A stretch of DNA of 10,399 nt from Planctomycetales bacterium (GCA_007122045.1 SKJM01000567.1:1-10399); one strand, 5' to 3'. Positions 1 through 6,946 are shown, numbered from the stretch's first letter. Numbers and translations are program-made. Notes: generated from the sequence alone by a model not told the origin.

Positions 1-305
1 AAACGTCCATCGGCGTCGGTACGGGCGAACCCCACCTCGGCCTGTTCCGCCGGATCGTCGCCGGCCGCCTCGGCAATGAAGGTGACGGCGGCCAAGTCGA
101 GCGGACTGTCTCCGAGCAGGATCGTCCCCTCGACCGGATACCGCGTCGGGCCGCCGCAACCGATCAGCGCCGCCGCCAAACAGGCCGCCACCAGAAACCC
201 GGTCCTGACGCGGCGGTGCAGGCCAGCGCGCGGCCGGCACCGCCGCCGGAACGCACCGTACCCAAGGGAAGAACCGGCGCGCCGACGCTCGATGTTCCGT
301 TTCAT
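1..305 (-). CDS. Lipoprotein downstream of DUF1559, carboxypeptidase-regulatory-like (partial, 3' end outside window)
   Basis: This open frame starts at ATG 305-303 and leaves the window after 101 codons, so the C-terminus is missing. A Shine-Dalgarno-like GGGGGAG (320-314) lies 8 bases before the ATG, inside the end of the DUF1559 gene, and supports this start. A hydrophobic stretch (FLVAACLAAALIGC, residues 37-50) ends in a lipobox LIGC, with Cys50 as the probable lipidated residue. Mature protein begins CGGPTRYPVEGTI, followed by a 'PLDLAAVTFIAE' strand and 'ARTDADGR'. This is the pattern of small planctomycete lipoproteins with a carboxypeptidase-regulatory-like beta-sandwich that commonly follow DUF1559 genes; their function is unknown. 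The n-region before the hydrophobic core is unusually long (about 36 residues) and contains 12 arginines, but there is no later in-frame ATG or GTG before the lipobox. The upstream DUF1559 stop is only two bases away, so the two are almost certainly cotranscribed and translationally coupled. Confidence 0.8.
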   Translation of the reverse strand, partial: MKRNIERRRAGSSLGYGAFRRRCRPRAGLHRRVRTGFLVAACLAAALIGCGGPTRYPVEGTILLGDSPLDLAAVTFIAEAAGDDPAEQAEVGFARTDADGR

Positions 306-307
306 GG

Positions 308-1273
308 TCAGTACTCCCCCACGTTGGTTTCGCGCCCGTTGGCGGTGATCAGCGAAGCGTAGACGTCGACGGAGATGGATTCGGAAATCGTCTGCACACG
401 GCCGTCGGCGAAGGCTGCGTTGATCGCTCCCGGGTGGAATGCGAACGCCTCGTTGTTGTTCGTGCAGTTGATGCCGCACGGCCCGGGGCAGGCGAGGCCG
501 TTGCGCGTGAAGCCGTGCAGGGGGATATGCTTGGCCGTATCGGCCCAGCCGGCGCCGCGGACGCGCCCTCCGGCGACGTCGAAGTTGCCGCAGCCGTTGT
601 TGTGGTTGTCGGGTCCCCGCTTGCCCCCGGCCACCCAGTGAACCGGGCGGCCGGCGTCCTCGATCACCAGAATCGTGTTCGACAGGCCGTCGCGAATCGA
701 GGCGGCCAGGGTCGGTTGGTTGGAACGAATGGCTCCATGCAATTGGCCCGGCGTGGTCACCAAGCCCTGTTGGCGAAGCGCCGACGTGACCGACGTCGGA
801 GCGGCGTAGTCGCCCGCGGCGGCCTGCCTGCCGCTTCCGATGTCATCGAGCCGGCGCCGCCCGGGAGCCGACGGGCACACCATCACCGGCAGAACCGTCT
901 TCACGGCAGCCTGGTTATCGGCGTGATCCCACGCGAACTCGAATCGGTAGGCGTCGTAGAGCGCCTGCTGTTCCAAGTACGGCAGGACGTGGACCACCCA
1001 GGTTGCCGTGCGTCCCGCACCCGCGGGCGTCACGGTGGTCACATTGGCTGCGGGAAACATTCCGTCCGCCTCCTCCATCGTTAGCAGCCCCAGCGCCACC
1101 TGCTTGAGGTTGTTGGCGCACTGCACGCGCCGCGCGGCTTCGCGGGCCGCCTGCACCGCCGGAAGCAACAGGGCAATCAGGATGCCGATGATCGTAATGA
1201 CCACCAAGAGTTCCACCAGGGTAAAACCGAATCGTGGACTCTGGATTTTGGAACGTCGACTGCCCGAAAACAT
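308..1273 (-). CDS. DUF1559 domain protein with type IV prepilin-like N-terminus
   Basis: The product has 321 residues. A basic leader (residues 1-16) ends in Gly16, followed by [16 protein letters not shown], the classical type IV prepilin/pseudopilin cleavage and helix motif with Glu at mature position 5 (Glu21). The '[23 protein letters not shown]' region follows, as is typical of DUF1559. Further family marks are '[14 protein letters not shown]' in the middle and the C-terminal H-X9-DG motif (His280, Asp290-Gly291). Such proteins are hugely expanded in planctomycetes. They are presumed to be processed by prepilin peptidase and assembled at the cell surface, but their role is not established. 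The start at 1273 has a GAGAGG-like ribosome binding site a few bases upstream (about 1283-1278). The gene is tightly coupled to the lipoprotein gene behind it (TGA-CC-ATG). No convincing promoter was found in the 134 bases upstream; transcription may come from further up, near 1697. Confidence 0.93.
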   Translation of the reverse strand: MFSGSRRSKIQSPRFGFTLVELLVVITIIGILIALLLPAVQAAREAARRVQCANNLKQVALGLLTMEEADGMFPAANVTTVTPAGAGRTATWVVHVLPYLEQQALYDAYRFEFAWDHADNQAAVKTVLPVMVCPSAPGRRRLDDIGSGRQAAAGDYAAPTSVTSALRQQGLVTTPGQLHGAIRSNQPTLAASIRDGLSNTILVIEDAGRPVHWVAGGKRGPDNHNNGCGNFDVAGGRVRGAGWADTAKHIPLHGFTRNGLACPGPCGINCTNNNEAFAFHPGAINAAFADGRVQTISESISVDVYASLITANGRETNVGEY

Positions 1274-1407
1274 GATTCCCTCTCAAGTGAACATGCCCGT
1301 TGACCGACTCATTCGCTCCATCGTCCGTGATTCCTATTGGAAGCTGATGCCGACAAGGGGTATCCGTGCCCAAAATATGGGCGGCACCAGCGACGCACCT
1401 GCCCCCG

Positions 1408-1639
1408 CTATGGAGAGTTGGCGACCGGCACGAGTTCGCGGAAGTGGATGAATTGCTTCAATTGCGCCTCGTCGGCGGGCGGGTTCCCCCGGTTGCGGCC
1501 GGTGAATTGCCCGTAATACAGCGACAGCGGCTTCAACCGCGACTCCTCCCGCGCCGCCGCCTGCCGGCGGGAACGCCCGCAACCGAACGCCAGCAGACAC
1601 ATTCCGAGTCACCACTGCCCATGCAATCGCCCGCGGCGT
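1408..1639 (-). pseudogene. Degraded small lipoprotein gene (5' part only, lost start, one-base shift)
   Basis: From ATG 1602 a 64-codon frame reads MCLLAFGCGRSRR..., then 'LKPLSLYYGQFTGRNRGNPPADEAQLKQFI', then stops at 1408. The second stretch resembles the N-terminal part of a small planctomycete lipoprotein family ('...YGQ....RG.PP.DEAE.KKFI') that occurs near DUF1559 genes and is normally clearly longer. A LAFGC lipobox lies only eight residues from ATG 1602, too close for a signal peptide, and an in-frame TGA sits nine bases upstream of that ATG. In the next frame, an AGGAGG (1652-1647) stands seven bases before an ACG codon (1639-1637), which starts TPRAIAWAVVTR. Joined with a one-base shift just before 1602 and reading ACG as ATG, this would restore a normal lipoprotein signal peptide. 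I infer loss of the start codon, a frameshift and a 3' deletion. The alternative is a short expressed peptide from ATG 1602. No continuation was found in any frame of 1274-1407. Confidence 0.55.
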
Positions 1640-1691
1640 GGACGGTCCTCCTATTGCGAATTCCCAAGGCGGCATGGATTTGCCACCCCGC

Positions 1692-1697
1692 ATTCTA
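1692..1697 (-). promoter_or_regulatory. Possible -10 element upstream of the degraded lipoprotein/DUF1559 genes
   Basis: TAGAAT on the minus strand differs at one position from the TATAAT consensus and overlaps the stop codon of the PEP-CTERM remnant. It lies about 40 bases before the AGGAGG at 1652-1647. The hexamer 17 bases upstream (TGGTGC) is a poor -35 match, so the call rests on the -10 alone. If real, it would drive the left-hand genes. Confidence 0.25.
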
Positions 1698-1865
1698 ACA
1701 CTTCCGGCGCCGGCGCACCAGCAGGCCGAATGCCGACGACAGCAGCAGCATCCACGTGCCCGGCTCGGGGATCGCGGCCGTAATCGAACGCAGGGCGATG
1801 CCGCCTCCGTGATTGTTCCAAATCCGGGCAAAGCAGTCTGCACCTGGAAACGGAAGAGCCCAGGC
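1695..1865 (-). pseudogene. 3' remnant of a PEP-CTERM sorted protein gene
   Basis: The last codons before the TAG at 1697-1695 encode IPEPGTW, then MLLLSSAFGLLV, then RRRRKC. This is the complete PEP-CTERM signal: a Pro-Glu-Pro motif, a transmembrane segment and an arginine cluster. Such tails direct exported proteins to exosortase-dependent sorting. Immediately before it, 'CFARIWNNHGGGIALRSITAA' looks like the end of a secreted beta-sandwich domain, as often found in planctomycete PEP-CTERM proteins. Nothing resembling the rest of the protein is present. Upstream of about 1865-1880 the same frame runs into the promoter and first codons of the oppositely oriented propeller gene. No signal peptide or start fits. 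The boundary at 1865 is approximate. I read this as a gene cut by rearrangement, probably not expressed. The frame is nominally open to an ATG at 2216, but that part is antisense to the propeller gene. Confidence 0.65.
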
Positions 1866-1880
1866 AGGAGCCAGACTGGC

Positions 1881-1909
1881 TTGCCGCCGCCGGCCGCAAG
1901 TGATACAAT
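1881..1909 (+). promoter_or_regulatory. sigma70-like promoter of the propeller protein gene
   Basis: TTGCCG (1881-1886) and TACAAT (1904-1909) are separated by exactly 17 bases. Transcription would begin near 1916, giving a leader of about 90 bases before the ATG at 2005. The site lies right beside the cut end of the PEP-CTERM remnant on the other strand. Confidence 0.6.
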
Positions 1910-2004
1910 AGCCGGGGTTGTAAACAGACTGGGCCCGGCTTGGTGCGAGTGGCCGCCTCGGCCCGGCCCGAACGTCCCCCCTCGAAGCAAGGAGTACCGG
2001 TCCG

Positions 2005-5000
2005 ATGAAGAAATGCTGGAAAACGCTGAAAAATACCTTTCCTCTGCTGTGTCTGGGGTTTGTGTGCATCCTGGCGCCGGGCGCCAATCGTTCGCGCGCA
2101 GCGGACGACGCCGATTGGCCGATGTGGCGGTACGACGCCGCCCGAAGTGCGGAAACGTCGCTGGAGCTTGCCGAAGACCTCCATCTGCAGTGGGTGCGCG
2201 AACTCCCCGAGCCCAAGCGGGCCTGGCCCCACCAATGGGACGACCGGGGGAAGCTGGAGTTCGACGTCTCCTATTCGCCCGTGGTCATGGGCGAGCGGAT
2301 TTTCGTGCCATCGAACGTCACCGACAGCCTGACGGCGTACAGCATCGACGACGGCGCCGAGCTGTGGCGGTTCTACACTGACGGCCCTGTGCGGCTGGCC
2401 CCGGCGGCGTTCGACGGCCGGGTGTATTTCATCTCCGACGACGGCCACCTGTACTGCGTGGGGGCCGAAGACGGCGAGCTGGTCTGGAAGTTCCGCGCCG
2501 GACCCTCCGACCATCGGCTGCTGGGCAACGAGCGGATCATCAACTTCTGGGCGGCCCGCGGCGGACCGGTCATCAAGGACGGCACCGTCTACTTCGCCGC
2601 CGGCATCTGGCCGCTGCACGGGGTGTTCATCTACGCGCTCGACGCCGAAAGCGGCGAGGTGGTGTGGGTGAACGACACGACTAGTTCCGACTACGTGGCG
2701 CTGCCCCACGGCGGCGCCGACGGCTACGGCGGTCTTTCGCCGCAGGGCTACATCGCCGCCGGCGAAGATCAACTGGTCGTTTCCGCCGGGAGGGGCCCGA
2801 ACCCGGTCCATCTCGACCGGCAGACGGGCAAGGTTACCCGTTCCGACTATCGCGGCGGCAAAGGCCGGGGCAACTACGCCGTGCATGCCGTGAACGGCGG
2901 CGGCATGGGAATGCGGCGCAACGACATGTTGCGCAGTCGCGTCGGCGACCTGTCCGACGAAATCGACGGCGACGTCTTCTACAAGCTGGCCGCCCGCGAC
3001 CGCCTGTTCGTGACGACCGAGTGCGGGAAGCTGTATTGCTTCGGCCCGGACGAGGTGGAGGAACCGGCGCGGCACGAATACAGCCCGGTTGCCCTGGAGC
3101 CGCGCTCCGACGATTGGGAGCAAACCGCCGGCGACCTGCTCGAACAGCTCGGCGAGTCGGCGGGATACGCGCTGATGCTGGGCGCCGGTTCGGGCGACCT
3201 GCTGCGCGAACTGCTGACACAAAGCGACCTGCACGTCGTGGTGGCCGAAGGCAACGCCTCGCGCGTTCGGGCGCTGCGCGACGAGTTGGTGGACGCTGGC
3301 ATGTACGGGCGTCGGGCGGCGGTCATCGAGGCCGACCCGGCCGCGTTTTCCGTGCAGCCCTACCTATTCAGCCTGGTGGTGAGCGAGGACGCCCGCGCGG
3401 CGGGAATCGGCGGCGACGCGGCCGCGCTGGCCGCGATGCTCGACCGGCTGCGCCCCTACGGCGGCGTGGCCTGGCTGGGCGGCGCGACGGTCTCCGAGTC
3501 GGATCTGGCCGACGCGATGGCCGAGGCCGAAGTGGATCAGGTTTCCGTGGAAAGCCGGCGCAATCATCTGTTCGCGAAGCGGGGCGGCCCCTTGACCGGT
3601 GCCGGCCAGTGGACCCACCAGCACCACGACGCGGCCAACACGCTGCTCTCGCGCGACCGGCGCGTGCGGCTGCCGCTGGGCGTGCTGTGGTTCGGCGGGC
3701 CCAACAACCACAATATCCTCCCGCGCCATTCGGGCGGACCGCGGCCCCAGGTCATCGCCGGGCGCCAGGTGTTCCTGGGCGTCGAAACCGCCGGCGCCCG
3801 TTGCGTGTACACCGGCCGCCAGCTTTGGGAGCGCGACTTTCCCGGCATCGGGCACCCGTTCACCAACCTCGATCTCGAACGGCGTTGGGCGAGGGGAAGC
3901 GAAGTGTACATGAGCAACATTCCCGGCGCCACGTACATCGGCAGCCCGTTCGTCACACTCGCTGACAGCATCTATTTGCGTTACGAGGGTCGCATCCAGC
4001 GGCTCGACCCGGCCACCGGCGAAACGATCGGCGAGTTCTCGCTGCCCGGCCGTTCCGTGGCCGAACTGTACGGCGACGACGCGCCCGATTGGGGCCACGT
4101 GAGCGTGCAGGGCGATTTCCTGGTCACCACGAACGAGCCGCACATCTTCGAGGACCAGGACCTGGGCTGGACCGACAGCTACAGCGGGACGTCGAGCCGG
4201 CGGCTGGTGGTGATGGACCGCCGCGACGGCGAGGTCCGCTGGGAACGGGAGGCGAACATCGGCTTCCGGCACAACGCCATTATCAGCAACGGCGATACGG
4301 TCTTCGTCATCGACGGCCTTTCGGAAAACGCGGTGAAGCAACTCGCGCGCCGCGGCAGTCAATCGGACGAGCCTTCGGTGGTGTTGGCGCTCGATCTGCG
4401 GACGGGTAAAGAGCGTTGGCGGACCGACAGCAACGTGTTCGGCACGTTCCTGCTGTACAGCGAAGAGCACGACATCCTCATCGAAGGCGGCAGTCAGGAC
4501 CTGCGCCGACGGCTGGGCGACGAGCCCCGCAACATCACCGCCCGGCGTGCCGACGACGGCGAAATCCTTTGGGAAGGCGGGCGCTTCGTCCTGCCCGCCG
4601 CGCTCCGCGGCGAAATGCTCATCCCCGGCCGGCCCGGCAACGCCATCTCGCTGCTGACCGGCGAGCGGTGGACGCGCGAGCAGCCGCAAACCGGCAGGGA
4701 GGACGACTGGAGCTACAGCCGCCGCTACGGCTGCAATACGCTCAACGCCAGCGATAACCTGCTGCTGTATCGCACCGGGTATGCGGGCTTCTTCGACCTC
4801 GAGCACGACAGCGGCACCGGCAACCTGGGCGGGTTCCGCGCCGGCTGCACGCCCAACATGCTCGCCGCCGACGGCGTGCTCAATGCGCTCGACTACACCC
4901 GAAGCTGCACGTGCAGTTACGCGCAGCAGACGTCGCTGGCGCTGGTGCACATGCCGGGCGATCCGAACATCGAGTTCTGGACCCGCTACCACGCCTCCCG

Positions 5001-5490
5001 GCCCGACCCGGAAGGGCACGGCGTGAACTTCGGGGCCCCGGGACGACGGGTCGACGACGCCGGCCGGATATGGCACGACGCCTCGGGCACGCACCGCCGC
5101 CACGCATCGGCCATCGCCGATGCCGGCGCCTCGTTGGCCTGGGTGGCCGCTTCCGCCCGCGAGGCCCACGAAGAGGAGCGCATCCGCATCGACGAGGTGG
5201 TCGAGGGTAATTATACCGTTCGCCTCCACTTCGCCGAACTCGCCGACGGCGTGGAACCCGGCCAGCGCGTGTTCGATGTGCTGATCGACGGCGAGGAGGT
5301 CCTCAGCGAGTTCGACATCGTCGCCGAGACGGGAGGCTGCTTCCGCGGCGCCGTCAAGGAATTCACCGTCCGAGCCGACGGGCGGATCACCATCGAGTTG
5401 CGCAAGTCGGACGGCTCGGAACTCGGCCCCATGATCAACGGCCTGGAGGTCATCGCCGAAGAACTTCCCACCATCGCCGCCGCGCAATAG
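2005..5490 (+). CDS. Secreted PQQ-like beta-propeller protein with embedded SAM-methyltransferase-like domain and C-terminal malectin-like domain
   Basis: The product has 1161 residues. AAGGAG (1989-1994) lies 10 bases before the ATG. A Sec signal peptide covers residues 1-32 with probable cleavage SRA|AD. Residues ~36-348 form the first propeller section, with PQQ-like blade motifs such as 'GELVWKF' and 'GKLYCFGP'. Residues ~370-527 look like a class I methyltransferase fold: glycine loop GAGSGD (393-398) after a hydrophobic strand, acidic Glu415 ending the next strand (HVVVAEGN), and an 'EADPAAF' loop (442-448). Residues ~533-985 return to propeller, opening with WTHQHHDAANT and including Cys910, Cys948, Cys968 and Cys970 (SCTCSY). 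Residues ~1007-1153 match malectin-like carbohydrate-binding domains (VNFGAPG, YTVRLHFAEL, GQRVFDVLIDGEEVL, PMINGLEVI). I recall similar proteins recurring in planctomycetes, but know of no proven function. 'PQQ-like' describes the fold, not cofactor binding. It probably acts outside the cytoplasm, perhaps binding glycans. Confidence 0.88.
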   Translation: MKKCWKTLKNTFPLLCLGFVCILAPGANRSRAADDADWPMWRYDAARSAETSLELAEDLHLQWVRELPEPKRAWPHQWDDRGKLEFDVSYSPVVMGERIFVPSNVTDSLTAYSIDDGAELWRFYTDGPVRLAPAAFDGRVYFISDDGHLYCVGAEDGELVWKFRAGPSDHRLLGNERIINFWAARGGPVIKDGTVYFAAGIWPLHGVFIYALDAESGEVVWVNDTTSSDYVALPHGGADGYGGLSPQGYIAAGEDQLVVSAGRGPNPVHLDRQTGKVTRSDYRGGKGRGNYAVHAVNGGGMGMRRNDMLRSRVGDLSDEIDGDVFYKLAARDRLFVTTECGKLYCFGPDEVEEPARHEYSPVALEPRSDDWEQTAGDLLEQLGESAGYALMLGAGSGDLLRELLTQSDLHVVVAEGNASRVRALRDELVDAGMYGRRAAVIEADPAAFSVQPYLFSLVVSEDARAAGIGGDAAALAAMLDRLRPYGGVAWLGGATVSESDLADAMAEAEVDQVSVESRRNHLFAKRGGPLTGAGQWTHQHHDAANTLLSRDRRVRLPLGVLWFGGPNNHNILPRHSGGPRPQVIAGRQVFLGVETAGARCVYTGRQLWERDFPGIGHPFTNLDLERRWARGSEVYMSNIPGATYIGSPFVTLADSIYLRYEGRIQRLDPATGETIGEFSLPGRSVAELYGDDAPDWGHVSVQGDFLVTTNEPHIFEDQDLGWTDSYSGTSSRRLVVMDRRDGEVRWEREANIGFRHNAIISNGDTVFVIDGLSENAVKQLARRGSQSDEPSVVLALDLRTGKERWRTDSNVFGTFLLYSEEHDILIEGGSQDLRRRLGDEPRNITARRADDGEILWEGGRFVLPAALRGEMLIPGRPGNAISLLTGERWTREQPQTGREDDWSYSRRYGCNTLNASDNLLLYRTGYAGFFDLEHDSGTGNLGGFRAGCTPNMLAADGVLNALDYTRSCTCSYAQQTSLALVHMPGDPNIEFWTRYHASRPDPEGHGVNFGAPGRRVDDAGRIWHDASGTHRRHASAIADAGASLAWVAASAREAHEEERIRIDEVVEGNYTVRLHFAELADGVEPGQRVFDVLIDGEEVLSEFDIVAETGGCFRGAVKEFTVRADGRITIELRKSDGSELGPMINGLEVIAEELPTIAAAQ

Positions 5491-5542
5491 CACGCAAGCC
5501 CCATCGGCCGCAACGCGCCCATCGGCCAACGCGCTAGCGTCC

Positions 5543-5580
5543 GGTGCCGTCGCACCACGTGCGGGCGCACCGTTCCTCTT
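5543..5580 (+). terminator. Possible weak terminator behind the propeller gene
   Basis: Two small hairpins follow the stop codon: GGTGC/GCACC with a four-base loop (5543-5556) and GTGC/GCAC with a four-base loop (5559-5570). A pyrimidine-rich CGTTCCTCTT follows. There is no real T-run, so intrinsic termination here is only a possibility; the stronger hairpins of the adjoining repeat may serve instead. Confidence 0.2.
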
Positions 5581-5692
5581 CACCCTCCCGCGCAGCGGGA
5601 GGGTCGGACGCGGTAGCGGCCGGGCGCGGTAGCGGCCGGGGATGGCTTCACCCTCCCGCGTAGCGGGAGGGTCGGACGCGGTAGCGGCCGGG
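5578..5692. repeat. Duplicated intergenic hairpin repeat with nested 16-base tandem repeats
   Basis: Two near-identical units begin at 5578 and 5646 (period 68 bases), both opening with CTTCACCCTCCCGCG. Each holds a perfect 10-bp inverted repeat ACCCTCCCGC / GCGGGAGGGT around a three-base loop, GCA in the first (5582-5604) and GTA in the second (5650-5672). Behind each stem comes CGCGGTAGCGGCCGGG, present three times: 5609-5624 and 5625-5640 in direct tandem, and 5677-5692. The GC-rich, symmetrical form resembles REP/palindromic elements found scattered between planctomycete genes. It encodes nothing recognisable. It could act as a transcription terminator or mRNA stabiliser between the flanking genes, which is inference. 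Confidence 0.8.
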
Positions 5693-5863
5693 GAGGGCTT
5701 GCGGTGAAGTGTGGAGTACACAGCACAGAGCACTCAGCATGAAAGGCCCACAAGGGCATCCAGTGCGGCGAAACGGCCTGAACAGGAGTCAACAGAGATC
5801 AGCCGATGCAGGAAGTGGCGCCATAGTAGCTGTGCATAAGAACAAGCAAGTAAGGAGAACGTC
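5693..5863. other. Spacer before the phosphoesterase gene
   Basis: This is the rest of the 373-base gap between the propeller and phosphoesterase genes. It is less GC-rich than its surroundings and contains no recognisable gene or RNA. I found no -35/-10 pair with proper spacing. The only clear element is AAGGAG at 5852-5857, six bases before the ATG at 5864. Confidence 0.6.
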
Positions 5864-6742
5864 ATGCCTCAGTTCACCCGCCGCAACTTTGTCTTGACCT
5901 CGCTGGCCGTCCTGGCCACCCCCGGCTGGGCGCGGGGCGCCGGCAACGGGCCCCTCCGGTTCGGCATGCTGACCGACGCGCACTACGCCGACTACGCATC
6001 GCGCGGCAATCGGCACTATCGGGAGTCGCTCGGCAAGATGCGCGAATGTGTCGAACGGATGAACGAAGAGGAGGTGGCGTTTCTGGTCGAACTGGGCGAC
6101 TTCAACGACGGCGCCCGCAAACCGGCCGAAGACGACGCCTTGCGCTACCTGGCCGAAATCGAGGCCGAGTTCGCCCGCTTCACCGGCCCGCGCTACCACG
6201 CGCTGGGCAATCACAACATGGACGCGCTGTCGAAGCCGCAGGTGCTCGGGCAGATCGAAAACACGGAAGTCGATCCGGACCGTTCGTTTTTCTCATTCGA
6301 CCGGGGCGGGCTGCATTTCGTCGTGCTCGACCCCAATTTCCGCGCCGACGGCGCGCCCTACGACCGGGGCGATTTCCACTGGACCGACGCCAACATCCCC
6401 GCCGACCAAATCGACTGGCTCCGGCAGGACCTCGAGGCGGCCGGCAAGCCCACCATCGTCTTTCTGCACCAGTTGCTCGACGGTGAAGGCGCCGTCTACG
6501 TCAACAACGCCGCCGCGGTCCGAAAGGTGCTCGAAGCGTCGGGCAACACGCTGGCGGTGTTCCAAGGGCACCATCACTCGGGTTCGTACAGCCGCATCGA
6601 GGGCATTCACTACTACACGCTCCGGGCGATGGTCGAAGGCTCCGGGCCGGAAAACAATGCCTACGCGATCGTCGACATTCGGCCCGGGCGCATCGTCGTT
6701 GAAGGCTACCGGCGGGCCGTCGGGCGTACCATGGAACGCTGA
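5864..6742 (+). CDS. Tat-exported calcineurin-like metallophosphoesterase
   Basis: The product has 292 residues. The ribosome binding site AAGGAG ends six bases before the ATG. The N-terminus carries a twin-arginine signal (T5-R6-R7-N8-F9-V10) followed by a hydrophobic segment and probable cleavage near residue 26, so the protein is likely exported folded, with its metals loaded. The metallophosphoesterase motifs appear in order: D38-x-H40 (LTDAH), G78-D79 (ELGDFND), G115-N116-H117 (LGNHNMD), H202 (FLHQLLD) and G235-H-H-H238. All five metal-binding motifs are therefore present and the enzyme should be active as a dinuclear metal hydrolase. Its substrate (phosphomonoester, phosphodiester or nucleotide) cannot be read from the sequence. 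Length and ending are normal for such secreted enzymes. The gene is followed in another frame by a ceramidase-like remnant. It probably has its own promoter, not identified. Confidence 0.9.
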   Translation: MPQFTRRNFVLTSLAVLATPGWARGAGNGPLRFGMLTDAHYADYASRGNRHYRESLGKMRECVERMNEEEVAFLVELGDFNDGARKPAEDDALRYLAEIEAEFARFTGPRYHALGNHNMDALSKPQVLGQIENTEVDPDRSFFSFDRGGLHFVVLDPNFRADGAPYDRGDFHWTDANIPADQIDWLRQDLEAAGKPTIVFLHQLLDGEGAVYVNNAAAVRKVLEASGNTLAVFQGHHHSGSYSRIEGIHYYTLRAMVEGSGPENNAYAIVDIRPGRIVVEGYRRAVGRTMER

Positions 6743-6941
6743 ACGCGCGAAGGAAGAACTGACCGGCTGGCCGCTGGTTTGGGGGGCGGCCTACTGCAAC
6801 GGATACTTCGGCTACATCGCCAGCCGCCGGGTTCTCGAAGAGGGCGGGTACGAAGCCGGCCCGTGGGAACCCACGCTGGAGGACCGGATCGTCGAAAAGG
6901 TCGACCAGTTGGACCGCCAGTTGCGCGGCGCAGAACCATAA
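6735..6941 (+). pseudogene. Orphan C-terminus resembling neutral/alkaline ceramidase-family proteins
   Basis: In the +1 frame relative to the phosphoesterase, overlapping its last eight bases, about 68 codons lead to a TAA at 6939-6941. The key segments are WPLVWGAAYCNGYFGYIASRR and LEEGGYEAGPW, followed by a helix ending IVEKVDQLDRQLRG. The 'NGYxGYI...EEGGYE' pattern and a final amphipathic helix are what I know from the end of the N-terminal domain of neutral ceramidase-family proteins, which are common in planctomycetes. The bulk of such a protein (several hundred residues, with its zinc ligands) is absent and no start codon with a ribosome binding site is present. It is most likely the leftover of a deleted gene, joined to the end of the phosphoesterase gene. 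The TAA lies only five bases from the 3' end of the convergent tRNA gene. Confidence 0.5.
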
Positions 6942-6946
6942 TAAGG

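Noticed and set aside
434..1084. Plus-strand open frame opposite the DUF1559 gene.
   Set aside because: The DUF1559 reading on the other strand is unambiguous, and this translation has no family features.
1651..3234. A 527-codon minus-strand frame crossing the start of the propeller gene.
   Set aside because: It has no recognisable domain. It lies antisense to a clear coding region and overlaps the PEP-CTERM remnant in a different frame.
2005..5490. PQQ-dependent dehydrogenase or BamB annotation for the large propeller protein.
   Set aside because: Only the blade repeats resemble those families. The embedded Rossmann-like domain, the cysteine segment and the malectin-like domain do not fit either.
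5578..5692. CRISPR-like array.
   Set aside because: There are only two units with self-complementary arms and tandem sub-repeats, and no unique spacers of regular length.
3364..5733. A 789-codon open frame on the minus strand opposite the propeller gene.
   Set aside because: It is the antisense shadow of a GC-rich gene. Its translation is low-complexity Ala/Gly/Val/Arg text without domains, and it runs through the hairpin repeat.
5864..6941. A natural fusion of phosphoesterase and ceramidase tail by programmed frameshift.
   Set aside because: The phosphoesterase ends with a normal family-like C-terminus, and no slippery heptamer or stimulatory structure is evident at 6730-6745.
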